A stretch of 52,207 nucleotides of DNA from Candidatus Binatia bacterium (GCA_022824615.1 JAJDZM010000148.1:1-52207), one strand, 5' to 3'. Positions 1 to 9,271 are shown, numbered from the stretch's first letter. The notes: generated from the letters alone by a model not told the origin. A program made the numbers and translations.

Positions 1-126
1 CGCATCATCTGCTGCCCAGGATTGCCCTAATAGAAAAAAAGCACTGATGGCCGCCCCCGCTCCATAGGCTTTGCAATGCTTGGCTAAGCTCTTTAAGAAA
101 CGAAAGGCAAAACAAAAAACCGACAT
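1..126 (-). CDS. Secreted protein, N-terminal 42 residues only (runs off left edge)
   Basis: The ATG at 126 is preceded by GGAGATAAATC, a clear ribosome binding site. The reading frame stays open to the window edge. The 42 visible residues have Lys/Arg in the first 20, a hydrophobic run (GAGAAISAFFLLG) and an Ala-rich cleavage site (SWAA before DDA), so this is a Sec-type signal peptide and the mature protein is exported. Nothing of the mature domain is visible, so no family can be named. It is transcribed away from the membrane-protein gene at 575. Confidence 0.72.
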   Translation of the reverse strand, partial: MSVFCFAFRFLKSLAKHCKAYGAGAAISAFFLLGQSWAADDA

Positions 127-574
127 GATTTATCTCCTACGTTAGAGGGAAATTAGTTGCCGTGAGTCCTGCGGCTCTGGCATCATTGTTAGGAACTTGC
201 CAATGGGTTCCTACTCCAGCCCCTTTATAGTATCCTGCCATAGTACTTTCCCGCGATGACTCCTCTTTCCTTCATGGCACCTATACCAGAAAATTAGGTA
301 GAAGCCAGGAATCCTCATTCCTTTGGAATGAGGATTCCAAGCGGTTTACCCAGACGAGGCAGACGAGTAGCATTGGTGGCATTGTCCACTCCATTATCTC
401 CGATAAAACGGTGGACAAGAACATAGCAGACGACACTCGCGCAGGACGGGAGCTATGCATTCATGCTGGCTGCGATTCCGCTCAATCTGCCCGGCGGGGT
501 TGGCTCCCCGGCAAATGCCTATGCCATAAAATAAAAGCCGCCCGGCGCGGTTGCCCGGAGAGGACTGTGACGAC
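127..574. other. Gene-free divergent intergenic region with a perfect hairpin
   Basis: About 450 bases separate the leftward signal-peptide gene from the rightward membrane-protein gene. I see no convincing reading frame with a ribosome binding site. It should hold the promoters of both genes, but I found no strong -35/-10 pair. The one clear structure is the inverted repeat at 308-338, listed separately. Confidence 0.55.
308..338. repeat. Perfect 14-bp inverted repeat with 3-nt loop
   Basis: GGAATCCTCATTCC (308-321), TTT, then the exact reverse complement GGAATGAGGATTCC (325-338). Neither side has a U-run, so it is not a standard intrinsic terminator. It sits in the middle of a divergent intergenic region, where an operator, a dispersed repeat element or a cruciform is possible. 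Confidence 0.85.
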
Positions 575-1291
575 GTGAATCGGACGCTCTTTCCCTGCGC
601 CCCCCCGACCTTCCTGCTCTCCCTGGTCTACGTAGACTTTCTGGCTGTCCTGCTTGCTCTCGGTCTTGGCTTTGCCTGGCATCAGAACCCCACCGCGTAT
701 ACCGGTGAAGGCGACCCGATCACATGGCTGTCGTTTGCGCATCTACTCGTGACCGGCAGTCTTGCTGGCGGTGTATTCTACTGTCGGACGGGTGGCCGTT
801 TAGACCCGGTGGCGTGGCGTCAGCCGGCTTTTGTCTGGCTGCTGATTGCCCTTGGATTTCTTTTCCTGGCAGTCGACGAAGTCGCCAAGATCCATGAATC
901 CCTGGACCGTTTTGTGCACCGGCTCCTGCAACGCCCGGAGACCGCCCTAACTGACCGACTCGATGACGCGATTTTGCTGGGGTATGGGCTGGTCGGAGTG
1001 GCTGTGCTGTACGCCTACCGCTCCGAACTTATCTCTTATCGAACGGTCCTCCCCCTGGTGGTATGCGGATTTGTCCTGTTCCTCTTTATGGGGTTGCTTG
1101 ACGCTCTGGTGAATCGTCCCGATGTGTTTCTCTTCATGGGCATCAGTCAGGAGGGAAGTGCCAGCCTGGGAAAATGGCTCGGCGGTGTTGAGGAAGGCTT
1201 GAAAATTCTGGCTGAAGCGGCCTTCCTGGGCACAGCCTACACCTGCCTCTTCCTCACAGCGGAGGCCGATTGCGGAGGGAATCACGATTGA
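575..1291 (+). CDS. Six-helix integral membrane protein, function unknown
   Basis: I place the start at GTG 575 because GGAGAGGA lies 10 nt upstream; a TTG at 551 is in frame but has no such site. The roughly 238 residues contain about six hydrophobic segments. The third ends in LAVDEVAKIHE, an acidic/His motif (DE..xIHE) within or next to a helix that recurs in uncharacterised membrane proteins. There is no signal peptide beyond the first helix. It precedes xoxF by 137 bases on the same strand, but nothing ties it to methanol oxidation. I do not recognise the family by name. Confidence 0.75.
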   Translation: MNRTLFPCAPPTFLLSLVYVDFLAVLLALGLGFAWHQNPTAYTGEGDPITWLSFAHLLVTGSLAGGVFYCRTGGRLDPVAWRQPAFVWLLIALGFLFLAVDEVAKIHESLDRFVHRLLQRPETALTDRLDDAILLGYGLVGVAVLYAYRSELISYRTVLPLVVCGFVLFLFMGLLDALVNRPDVFLFMGISQEGSASLGKWLGGVEEGLKILAEAAFLGTAYTCLFLTAEADCGGNHD

Positions 1292-1428
1292 CAAAGCCAG
1301 CCTTCCCAGAGTAGCTTTCTCTTGATGGGAAGGGCTCACGCCCCCGCTCTATGAGCGGAGCGAGAGGGGTGGACTCGAAGAGTGAGCATGCGTTTCAGAT
1401 TCCTGGAGAGTAGGCTAAGGAGGGTATT

Positions 1429-3252
1429 ATGAAGACTCGATTTCTCAGAGGGCTTGCTGTTGGGGGGCAGACGATACTGCTCGTTGCCGGACTGTTACTC
1501 TTACCGCTTTTTTCTCAACCTGGGCAGGCTTCGCAGGAGCTGCTCGATATGCAACAAAACCACGGTCAGTGGGTAACCTCGGGCCGGGACTACGCCCTCA
1601 CTCGCTATAGCAGCCTGGACCAGATTTCCACGCAGAACGCGAAGGACCTGCGGGTCGCCTGGACGTTTTCGACCGGCGTCCTGCGCGGACACGAAGGCAC
1701 GCCGCTGGTTATCGGCGACACCATGTATATTGTGACTCCCTTTCCCAATATCGTGTATGCCATTGATCTGGCGGACCCAAATCATGCCATTAAGTGGAAA
1801 TATGCGCCTGTCCAAAGCGAGGACGCCATTCCGATCGCCTGTTGCGATGTGGTGAATCGGGGCGCGGCCTATGCCGCGGGCAAGATATTTTTTAATCAGC
1901 TCGACGCGCACACGATTGCCCTTGATGCTGAGACCGGGAAAGAGCTGTGGAAGGTCAAGCAGGGCGACATCAAACAGGGCCAGACCATTACCATGGTGCC
2001 GCTGGTTGTACGCGACAAGGTCATCACTGGCATAAGCGGAGGTGAGTTTGGCGTGCGCGGGTTTGTCACCGCCAATCACATCGACACGGGTGAGCAGGTC
2101 TGGCGCGCGTACAGCACCGGACCGGATTCCGAGGTGTTGATTGGCGAAGATTTTTCCTCCCCGTATGACTCGCACCAAGGCAAGGATCTGGGAGTCTCAA
2201 CCTGGAAAGGCGAAGAGTGGAAGCGGGGCGGTGGTACGACCTGGGGCTGGTATAGCTACGACCCCGAACTTGACCTGTTCTACTATGGGACCGGGAATCC
2301 GGGTGCCTGGAATCCTGATCAGCGGCCGGGTGATAATAAATGGTCCATGACATTGTTTGCTCGCAACCCGGACACGGGCCAGGCCAAGTGGGCGTATCAA
2401 ATGACCCCACACGACGCCTGGGACTATGACGGGATTAACGAAAACGTCTTGATTGACCTGCCGGCCAATGGGGATGGAAAAGTCCAGAAAGTCTTGGTTC
2501 ACTTTGACCGGAACGGCTTCGCCTACAAGGTTGACCGGACTTCGGGCAAGGTTCTGGCCGCGGATAAATTTGGCGAAGTGAACTGGGCCAAAGAGATTAA
2601 CCTCGAAACCGGTCTGCCCGTCGAAAACCCGGACAAGCGGACCAAAGAAGGGGTGAATACGGAAGGTATCTGCCCTGGTGCCATGGGCACCAAGGACCAA
2701 CAGCCCGTGTCGTATTCACCCAGAACCAAGCTTTTTTATGTGCCGACCAACCATCTGTGCATGGATTACGAGGGGACGAAAGTCCGCTATATTGCTGGCG
2801 TGCCCTACGTTGGCGCTATTGTCAAAATGTTCCCCGGACCTGGCGGGCACAGAGGGGAATTCATTGCCTGGGATCCGGTTGCCGGTGAAAAAAAATGGGG
2901 TATTAAGGAAAAATGGTCGGCCTGGAGCGGGGCGCTTTCGACCGGCGGTGATGTGGTGTTTTACGGGACCATGGACGGCTGGTTCAAAGCGGTCCACGCC
3001 TCGACTGGCGAAGAACTGTGGAAGTTCAAAGCCGGCTCGGGCATTATCGGCGCGCCCATGACCTATCTTGGACCGGACGGCAAGCAGTACGTAGCGATCA
3101 TGTCCGGGATCGGCGGTTGGTCCGGCCTCGTCGTCGCCGGCGACCTGTCAACGGATGATCCTACCGCAGCCCTTGGCGCGGTCGGCGCCTTTGCCGATCT
3201 CGGAAAAGATACGAATAAAGGTGGGATGCTCTACGTCTTTGCGCTTGAGTAA
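1429..3252 (+). CDS. xoxF: XoxF-type lanthanide-dependent PQQ methanol/alcohol dehydrogenase
   Basis: A periplasmic quinoprotein that oxidises methanol (or another short alcohol) and passes electrons to a c-type cytochrome. It has a signal peptide (1-34, cut near GQA/S) and an eight-bladed propeller fold expected from the family. Visible signatures are the vicinal disulfide Cys138-Cys139 (ACCDVVNRG), Glu206 (SGGEFGVRG), Asn290 (YGTGNPG), catalytic Asp332 and, two residues later, Asp334 (WDYDG). An Asp at that last position separates lanthanide-binding XoxF/ExaF enzymes from calcium MxaF. Further XoxF-like stretches are LRGHEGTPLV, RPGDNKWSM and GTKDQQPVSYSP. Length (607) is normal. The partner binding-protein/cytochrome gene follows 32 bases later. 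No MxaI subunit or PQQ biosynthesis gene is in the window. Confidence 0.95.
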   Translation: MKTRFLRGLAVGGQTILLVAGLLLLPLFSQPGQASQELLDMQQNHGQWVTSGRDYALTRYSSLDQISTQNAKDLRVAWTFSTGVLRGHEGTPLVIGDTMYIVTPFPNIVYAIDLADPNHAIKWKYAPVQSEDAIPIACCDVVNRGAAYAAGKIFFNQLDAHTIALDAETGKELWKVKQGDIKQGQTITMVPLVVRDKVITGISGGEFGVRGFVTANHIDTGEQVWRAYSTGPDSEVLIGEDFSSPYDSHQGKDLGVSTWKGEEWKRGGGTTWGWYSYDPELDLFYYGTGNPGAWNPDQRPGDNKWSMTLFARNPDTGQAKWAYQMTPHDAWDYDGINENVLIDLPANGDGKVQKVLVHFDRNGFAYKVDRTSGKVLAADKFGEVNWAKEINLETGLPVENPDKRTKEGVNTEGICPGAMGTKDQQPVSYSPRTKLFYVPTNHLCMDYEGTKVRYIAGVPYVGAIVKMFPGPGGHRGEFIAWDPVAGEKKWGIKEKWSAWSGALSTGGDVVFYGTMDGWFKAVHASTGEELWKFKAGSGIIGAPMTYLGPDGKQYVAIMSGIGGWSGLVVAGDLSTDDPTAALGAVGAFADLGKDTNKGGMLYVFALE

Positions 3253-3284
3253 ATGGGCGCTCTTGACCCGTTGTAAAGCCTCTT

Positions 3285-4568
3285 ATGCTCAACCAAACTG
3301 AGGGGGGACGACGAGCTGCCCCCCACGCTTCCGCCTGTCTTGCCCTCCTCCTGCTCCTGTCTGCCTCGCTCTTCTTGGTTGTCGCCTGGGCAACCGAGAC
3401 TGCGGAGGCGACCAAATCGTTTCGTGTCTGCGCGGACCCTAATAATTTGCCGTTTTCCAACCGGCAGCAAGAAGGGTTTGAGAATAAAATCGCCGAAGTC
3501 CTGGCTCGTGGATTGGGCCAAGCAGTTACCTATACGTGGTGGCCCCAGCGTCGGGGCTTCCTGCGCAGCACGCTTAACGCTGGTCAGTGTGACGTGGTCA
3601 TGGGTCTGCCGGTCGCCATTGATATGGTCTTAACGACGCAGCCGTATTACCGTTCGGTCTACGCTTTTGTCTATCCCGAAGATACGCCATACGACCTCTC
3701 CTCTTTTGATGACCCCGTCCTCAAAGAATTGAAAATCGGCGTGCACCTGATCGGTGATGACTATACCAACAGTCCGCCGGCCCATGCGCTGAGCAAGCGC
3801 GGGATTGTGGATAATGTGGTCGGCTACAGCGTCTTCGGCAATTATGCCGATCCTAATCCGCCGGGAAAAATCATCGAGGCCGTCGCCAACAACGAGATTG
3901 ATGCGGCTATTGTGTGGGGACCGATTGGCGGCTATTTCGCCCAACGGCAAGCCGTCTCACTCCGTGTGGTGCCCGTAGTGTCCGAGGACGAGTCACCCTC
4001 CCTCCTCCTTGCCTACGATATTGCGCTCGGCGTCCGCAGAAGCGACGAGGCGCTGAAAAACACGCTCAATGGCCTGTTGACGCAGCACGCAGCAGAAATC
4101 CAGCAGATCTTGGTCGACTACGGTATTCCCGGTATTGCCCCCCACCCGACCGGGTCTCCCGGTCCTCAACAAGACACGGGAGCGTCCGACCCACAAGCGT
4201 CCCAAGCTTCCGACGAGCAGCCGACTGCGTCTCGTGGTGAGGCTGGACAAGCAGCGGCCAACGGACTGGTAAAGCTCAATCCGTATACGGGCAATCCAGA
4301 GGCGATCATCGAGGGCGAAGAGCTCTACAAGCTCCTGAATTGCTATAGCTGTCACGGCTTACGTGGCGGAGGAGGCATGGGGCCCGACTTAACGGATGAA
4401 GAATGGAAAGAGGGTACAGGTGATGACACCCGGGTGATGGACCAGGTTATGACCGGGCGCAATAAAATGCCCGGTTACGATGGGGTGATCACCGAGGAGG
4501 AAGCCTGGAAAGTCATCGCCTATGTTCGCACCCTGTATAAGGGAAACCCATCGACCATCGAGTGGTAA
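3285..4568 (+). CDS. xoxGJ: XoxJ-like periplasmic binding protein fused to a c-type cytochrome (XoxGJ-like)
   Basis: After a signal peptide (hydrophobic 18-35) the protein has a periplasmic substrate-binding fold (about 45-285; starts FRVCADPNNLPFSN, as in MxaJ/XoxJ). A Ser/Gln/Pro/Ala-rich linker (about 287-330) follows, then a single-heme cytochrome c domain with Cys353-x-x-Cys356-His357 and a probable axial Met395 (NKMPGYDG). MxaJ/XoxJ proteins assist maturation of the dehydrogenase, and XoxG is its electron acceptor. Having both in one chain next to xoxF suggests maturation and electron transfer by one polypeptide. Fused cytochrome cGJ proteins are known from verrucomicrobial methanotrophs. 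The start is the first ATG before the signal peptide; its ribosome binding site is weak, so coupling to xoxF is possible. Confidence 0.88.
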   Translation: MLNQTEGGRRAAPHASACLALLLLLSASLFLVVAWATETAEATKSFRVCADPNNLPFSNRQQEGFENKIAEVLARGLGQAVTYTWWPQRRGFLRSTLNAGQCDVVMGLPVAIDMVLTTQPYYRSVYAFVYPEDTPYDLSSFDDPVLKELKIGVHLIGDDYTNSPPAHALSKRGIVDNVVGYSVFGNYADPNPPGKIIEAVANNEIDAAIVWGPIGGYFAQRQAVSLRVVPVVSEDESPSLLLAYDIALGVRRSDEALKNTLNGLLTQHAAEIQQILVDYGIPGIAPHPTGSPGPQQDTGASDPQASQASDEQPTASRGEAGQAAANGLVKLNPYTGNPEAIIEGEELYKLLNCYSCHGLRGGGGMGPDLTDEEWKEGTGDDTRVMDQVMTGRNKMPGYDGVITEEEAWKVIAYVRTLYKGNPSTIEW

Positions 4569-4635
4569 GGGAGGCTGAAGCTTCGCCAGCTTCCCATGAT
4601 AAACCAGAAGAAGCCGGGGACAGGGGAGCCTGCCT

Positions 4636-7600
4636 ATGTCGTGCCCGAATTGTGGGCAAGCCAATCGGACGGGAGCAAAGTTTTGTGACGAATGTGGAAC
4701 GCCTCTCCTTGTCCGTCCGGTTGATGAGTCCGCCCCTGTGCCGTCAGCTCGGTCAACACCAGAGCCACATCGGTCACCCGCGCCTGCGCCGGCGCACGCG
4801 CCTACCGGACGGCGGCAGTTGACCGTCATGTTCTGCGACATTGTGGGATCAACGGCCCTTGCCGGCCGACTTGATCCCGAGGAGTGGCGGGATATCGTTC
4901 GGACGTATCAAGAGACCTGTGCTGGCGTCATTCAACGTTTTGGTGGCTATATCGCCCAATATCTTGGCGATGGGATCTTGGTCTATTTCGGCTATCCGAT
5001 CGCCCATGAGGATGCCGCAGTACGGGCCGTGAAAACAGGCTTGGGTATTCTTGCTCAGCTGAATCAAATGAACAACCAGCTCCGGCAGACCGAGCGTCAG
5101 TCGTCTTTCCGTCTGAGTACAAAAGACACGCCGCGGATTCGGCTACGAATCGGCATTCACACCGGACAGGTGGTGGTGGGCGACATGGGTGCCGGTGAGC
5201 GGCGCGAGCACCTCGCACTCGGTGACACCCCTAATATTGCGGCGCGCCTTCAGGCTATTGCCAAGGCCGATACGGTTGTGATGAGTGCCGCAGTCTACCG
5301 ACTCGTTGAAGGTTTTTTTGAGTGTCAGACGCTTGGGCCACACGCGCTCAAAGGTAAGGCGACACCCATCTCGGTCTACCAGGTCATTGGGGAAGAAGGC
5401 GCGCAGAGCCGGTTTGAGGTGGCGCTTGAAGCCGGTTTGTCTCCTCTGGTTGGACGAACGGAAGAACTCGCGTTCTTGCAGCAACAGTGGGAGGCGGCCA
5501 AGGTCCAAGCGGGACAAGTCGTGCTGCTGGGTGGCGAGCCGGGTATTGGCAAGTCCCGCCTGGTCCAGGAACTCAAGGAGCAGGTCGCCAAGGCGGGCGA
5601 GGCACGCCGAGAATTCCGCTGTTCGTCCTATGCGCGCAACACGGCCTTTTACTCGGTGATTGACCATCTCCAACGCTGGTTGCAGTTTCAAGGCGATGAA
5701 CCCGCAGATGAAAAATTTCGCCGTTTAGAGACCGTCCTGGAAGGTTATCGCCATTTGCCGGAGGGGAGTATAGCCCTCTTTGCCTCCTTATTGTCCCTAC
5801 CGTTGCCTGAACGCTTTGCTCCGCTCAAGCTGAGTCCAGAGCGACAGCGACAAAAGACGCAGGAAGCCTTGGTCGCCTGGCTGGCCGAAGAAGCAGAAGA
5901 GCGGCTCCTCCTCATCGTTTGGGAAGATCTGCATTGGGTCGATCCTTCGACGCTCGATCTGGTGCAGATGCTTATTGAGCGGATTGCTCCGCTTCACCTC
6001 TTTGTCCTCCTGGTTTTTCGTTCGTCGGAATTTACTCCTCCCTGGCCCTCGCGACCACCCGTCCACTTGCTGACCCTGAATCGTCTGGAGCGTCAATCGA
6101 TTGAGGATCTCATTGCTCATGTCGCCCAAGGCCAACGGCTGCCTCAACACCTGGTGGAACATATCGCGGCGCAGACCGATGGCGTTCCACTCTTTGTTGA
6201 AGAGCTGACGAAAACCATTATCGAGGCTGGCGTGCCTGAAAACGGAGGGGAAGGGGCTCCCCACACGATTCCTGCCACGCTTCAGGATTCATTAATGGCT
6301 CGGCTTGACCAGCTCAGCAGGACCGCCCGGGACGTCGCCCAAATCGGCGCCGTCCTCGGCCGCGCCTTTTCGTATGCCCTGATCCGGGCGGTCTGGCCGT
6401 CCGATGAGCAGCGGCTCACGCGGGGGCTGGCGCAACTCGTAGAGGCCGAGTTGATCTTTCAAAAAGGGATGCTGCCCCAGGCCCGCTGGGTCTTCAAGCA
6501 TGCTATGCTCCAAGACACGGCGTATCAGTCTGTGCTCAAGAGCAGACGCCAGCAGATTCATCACCAGGTCGCCGATGTTCTCGTCAAGCAGTTCTCCGAT
6601 ATCAGACACCAGCAACCGGAATTAGTCGCCCACCACTACACCGAAGCCGGCTTGCTCGATCAGGCTATTGGATTCTGGCAGTACGCTGGAGAGCAGGCCG
6701 TGCAACGCTCGGCGCACCGTGAGGGCATCGGCCATTTTCTCAAGGGGCTGGCGCTTCTCAACGAACTGCCGGAGACGCCCGACCGGACCCACCGGGAGTT
6801 GACCATCCAGACCCGCCTGGGTCCAAGTCTTATGGCGACCAAGGGCTACGCCGCCCCGGAGGTAGAACGCGCGTATGCCCGCGCGCAGGAGCTGTGTCAG
6901 CAGCTTGGAGAAACTCCGCATTCTTTTCAGGTGCTCCGCGGCCTGTGGGTCGTCCACGAGATGCGGGCCGAACTCAGAACGGCTCGGAAGCTGGGTGAGC
7001 AATTACTCGCTCTGGCTCAACACCTGGATGATCCCGATCTGCTTATAGAGGTGCATCGAGCCTTGGGTAATACCTTGTTGTGGATCGGTGAGTTTGCCCA
7101 TGCGCGAGAGCACCTGCAAAAAGCCCTGGCGTTGCATAACCCGGAACAGCATAAAGCCTTGGCGTTTCAATACGGTACAGACCCACGGACCGTCTGCTTG
7201 TTATATGAGACGCTGGCCCTATGGGTTCTGGGCTATCCGGAACAGGCCCTGCAGCAGAGTCGGGAAGCGCTGGCACGGGCGGAAGAGGGGCCCCACCAGC
7301 ATAGTCTCAGTCTTGCGGCTGCTTTGAGTTGGACTGGCCTGCTGCATCAACTTCGCGGCGAAGTAGAGGTGACCTATGAGCGTGCCGTAGCCGGAATTGC
7401 CCTTGCGCAGCGGTGCGGGTTCCCCGATTGGGAGATGATCGGGACGATCTTCCGAGACTGGGCCACGGCCGCGCAATCGCACAACGAAATGCCTGTTGAG
7501 CAATTGCAAAAGGTGATAACCGCTTGGTGTGCCTCTGGAGCGGAGCTCCTCCGCCCCTACTTCCTCGGGCTTTTGGCCGAGCAGTACGGAAAGATCGGAC

Positions 7601-7986
7601 GGAGTGAAAAGGGTTTAGCCCTCCTTGATGAGGCGCTGGCAGTCGTCAACACCAGCGCGGAGCGTTTCTCGGAAGCGGAGCTGTACCGATTGCGGGGAGA
7701 GTTGCTGCTGGTGCGGGATGCAAACAGGCTCCCCGCGCAGACGGGCACTCCCAGGTCAAACAGTGAGGCGGAAGGTTGTTTTCAAAAGGCCCTGTTTGTT
7801 GCCCGTCAACAAGGTGCCAAGTCGTGGGAGTTGCGCGCTGCGACGAGCCTGGCCCAGCAGTGGTGCAAACAGGACAAACAAGAGAGTGCACGGCGGGTGC
7901 TGACAGAGACCACCGATTGGTTTACTGAAGGGCGTGAAACGCGGGACTTTCAGGCTGCCCAAGCCCTGCTTGCCGAATTGGTATAA
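4636..7986 (+). CDS. Class III adenylate/guanylate cyclase fused to AAA-type ATPase and TPR region
   Basis: The order is a zinc ribbon (Cys3, Cys6, Cys17, Cys20), a Pro/Ala linker, a class III nucleotide cyclase domain (about 60-250), a P-loop ATPase (Walker A GGEPGIGKS, 299-307, with a Walker-B-like LLLIVWEDLHW), a helical region, and a long TPR-like C-terminus (about 680-1110). The two metal-binding Asp of cyclases are present as Asp68 (FCDIVGST) and Asp112 (YLGDGILVYFG), and LGDTPNIAARL carries the conserved Asn/Arg, so the cyclase may be active. Large multidomain proteins of this type occur in many high-GC soil lineages and are thought to be signal-sensing regulators; the ligand is unknown. 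GGGGAG lies 8 nt before the ATG. It follows the XoxGJ gene by 67 bases on the same strand. Confidence 0.9.
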   Translation: MSCPNCGQANRTGAKFCDECGTPLLVRPVDESAPVPSARSTPEPHRSPAPAPAHAPTGRRQLTVMFCDIVGSTALAGRLDPEEWRDIVRTYQETCAGVIQRFGGYIAQYLGDGILVYFGYPIAHEDAAVRAVKTGLGILAQLNQMNNQLRQTERQSSFRLSTKDTPRIRLRIGIHTGQVVVGDMGAGERREHLALGDTPNIAARLQAIAKADTVVMSAAVYRLVEGFFECQTLGPHALKGKATPISVYQVIGEEGAQSRFEVALEAGLSPLVGRTEELAFLQQQWEAAKVQAGQVVLLGGEPGIGKSRLVQELKEQVAKAGEARREFRCSSYARNTAFYSVIDHLQRWLQFQGDEPADEKFRRLETVLEGYRHLPEGSIALFASLLSLPLPERFAPLKLSPERQRQKTQEALVAWLAEEAEERLLLIVWEDLHWVDPSTLDLVQMLIERIAPLHLFVLLVFRSSEFTPPWPSRPPVHLLTLNRLERQSIEDLIAHVAQGQRLPQHLVEHIAAQTDGVPLFVEELTKTIIEAGVPENGGEGAPHTIPATLQDSLMARLDQLSRTARDVAQIGAVLGRAFSYALIRAVWPSDEQRLTRGLAQLVEAELIFQKGMLPQARWVFKHAMLQDTAYQSVLKSRRQQIHHQVADVLVKQFSDIRHQQPELVAHHYTEAGLLDQAIGFWQYAGEQAVQRSAHREGIGHFLKGLALLNELPETPDRTHRELTIQTRLGPSLMATKGYAAPEVERAYARAQELCQQLGETPHSFQVLRGLWVVHEMRAELRTARKLGEQLLALAQHLDDPDLLIEVHRALGNTLLWIGEFAHAREHLQKALALHNPEQHKALAFQYGTDPRTVCLLYETLALWVLGYPEQALQQSREALARAEEGPHQHSLSLAAALSWTGLLHQLRGEVEVTYERAVAGIALAQRCGFPDWEMIGTIFRDWATAAQSHNEMPVEQLQKVITAWCASGAELLRPYFLGLLAEQYGKIGRSEKGLALLDEALAVVNTSAERFSEAELYRLRGELLLVRDANRLPAQTGTPRSNSEAEGCFQKALFVARQQGAKSWELRAATSLAQQWCKQDKQESARRVLTETTDWFTEGRETRDFQAAQALLAELV

Positions 7987-8009
7987 CGATTGAGAGGCAA
8001 TACACCACA

Positions 8010-9173
8010 ATGCAAAAGACACTGGGTATACTGAGCACACTGCTGCTGGGAGTCGGGATTACCGCTCACGCCGTCATGGCACAGGCAATCAAAGAGGAAG
8101 ACTTGGGAGCACGGGAAATCCAAGAGAGCCAAACGGGAGATTCAGGAGGACAGGAAATCCAAGAAGGGCAAGCGGAGGCAGAAGGTATGCCGCAGGTTGC
8201 GCCGGAGGAAACGCCGGCCGAAGCCTTTAGTGCCCGGGTCTATGCGCAGTTACCCGATACCCCGGAGGGCATCGGGGTGGACAGCCAAGGCAACCTGTAT
8301 GCCTCGCTGTTCAATACCGGTGAGATCGTGCAGCTCAAAGAGGACGGGCAATACGTTCACATTGCCTGGGTTCCCGCCGAAGCCGACAGCGGGAAGGGTC
8401 ACGTTCTTGGTCTTGCCTCGGACAAAGATGACAACTTATATGTGGCCTATAAGGCCCGCTCCAAGTACGACCGGGTCGGCGACCCACGCCACCCTGCCTG
8501 TCGGGATGCAACCGATGTGACGAGTGGGGTCTATCGGATTGATGCCGAAACACGCGAGGTCACGCCCGTGGCCACCCGCGGGGATGGCTGGCCGTTTTGC
8601 TTTCCCGACGATGTGGCCATTGACGATGTGGGGAATATCTATTTGGCCGATTTGACCTATGCGGGGATTTGGAAAATTACGCTGGACGGGAGAGTCGCCT
8701 TGTGGTCAGAGCACCCGCTACTTCACTGGTCGGCGACGCCATATTCCGGTTTCCCGCTTGGGGTGAATGTCCTTGCCCTTGATGCGGGGCAGCGAAATAT
8801 TTATGCGGCCACCAGCGGCGACCCGCTCGTGCTGCGGATTCCGATTCAGTCGGATGGCAGTGCGGGCGAGCCGATTGTCGTATCCCGCGGCCATAGCCTC
8901 CTCGATGGCATTGCCTTAGACGAAGAGGGGAATATCTACGTTTCAGAGATTTTTCGGAACGAGATTATTGGCCTGTCCCCCGACGGCAGGCGGCGAGTGG
9001 TGGTTGCGAATAAGCAATCCGCGCCGCTGGACGGCAATGCCAGCCTGGTGATCCATGCCGGTGTACTCTATGTGGCGAATCTGGGTTTTGCTCATTCGCG
9101 GTGGCAGGACGCGGACAGGACGGTGGTTGCTATTCAGGGGTTTCCGCGGCCGTCTCAGTCACCGGGGAATTAG
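8010..9173 (+). CDS. Secreted NHL/SMP-30-like beta-propeller protein
   Basis: The 387 residues start with a signal peptide (cut near VMAQA). A Glu/Gln/Gly-rich low-complexity stretch (about 30-70, with the short repeat EIQESQ/EIQEGQ) follows, then a beta-propeller of repeated strands of the form (D)xxGNxYxx. Examples are GVDSQGNLYAS, AIDDVGNIYLA and ALDEEGNIYVS. This is the NHL/SMP-30 superfamily, whose members are lactonases or ligand-binding scaffolds. No dedicated catalytic residue can be assigned safely, so the call stays at fold level. It starts 23 bases after the cyclase gene and is followed by a terminator at 9213. Confidence 0.8.
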   Translation: MQKTLGILSTLLLGVGITAHAVMAQAIKEEDLGAREIQESQTGDSGGQEIQEGQAEAEGMPQVAPEETPAEAFSARVYAQLPDTPEGIGVDSQGNLYASLFNTGEIVQLKEDGQYVHIAWVPAEADSGKGHVLGLASDKDDNLYVAYKARSKYDRVGDPRHPACRDATDVTSGVYRIDAETREVTPVATRGDGWPFCFPDDVAIDDVGNIYLADLTYAGIWKITLDGRVALWSEHPLLHWSATPYSGFPLGVNVLALDAGQRNIYAATSGDPLVLRIPIQSDGSAGEPIVVSRGHSLLDGIALDEEGNIYVSEIFRNEIIGLSPDGRRRVVVANKQSAPLDGNASLVIHAGVLYVANLGFAHSRWQDADRTVVAIQGFPRPSQSPGN

Positions 9174-9212
9174 AACTCATATCCAGCAGAGTGTTGCCTG
9201 AAAAATCAAAAG

Positions 9213-9244
9213 AAAAGGGGGCAGGAAAAGCCTGCCCCCTTTTT
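9213..9244. terminator. Bidirectional intrinsic terminator
   Basis: GGGGGCAGG (9217-9225), loop AAAAG, CCTGCCCCC (9231-9239), then TTTTT; AAAA precedes the stem, so the reverse strand also has a U-run. It lies between two convergent genes (ending at 9173 and 9272) and should stop transcription from both. Confidence 0.93.
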
Positions 9245-9271
9245 GGTTAGCACCTGAGAAGTATATATGGC

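Noticed and set aside
482-742. Minus-strand open frame over the start of the membrane-protein gene
   Set aside because: It has no ribosome binding site or recognisable domain. The plus strand over the same bases codes clear membrane helices.
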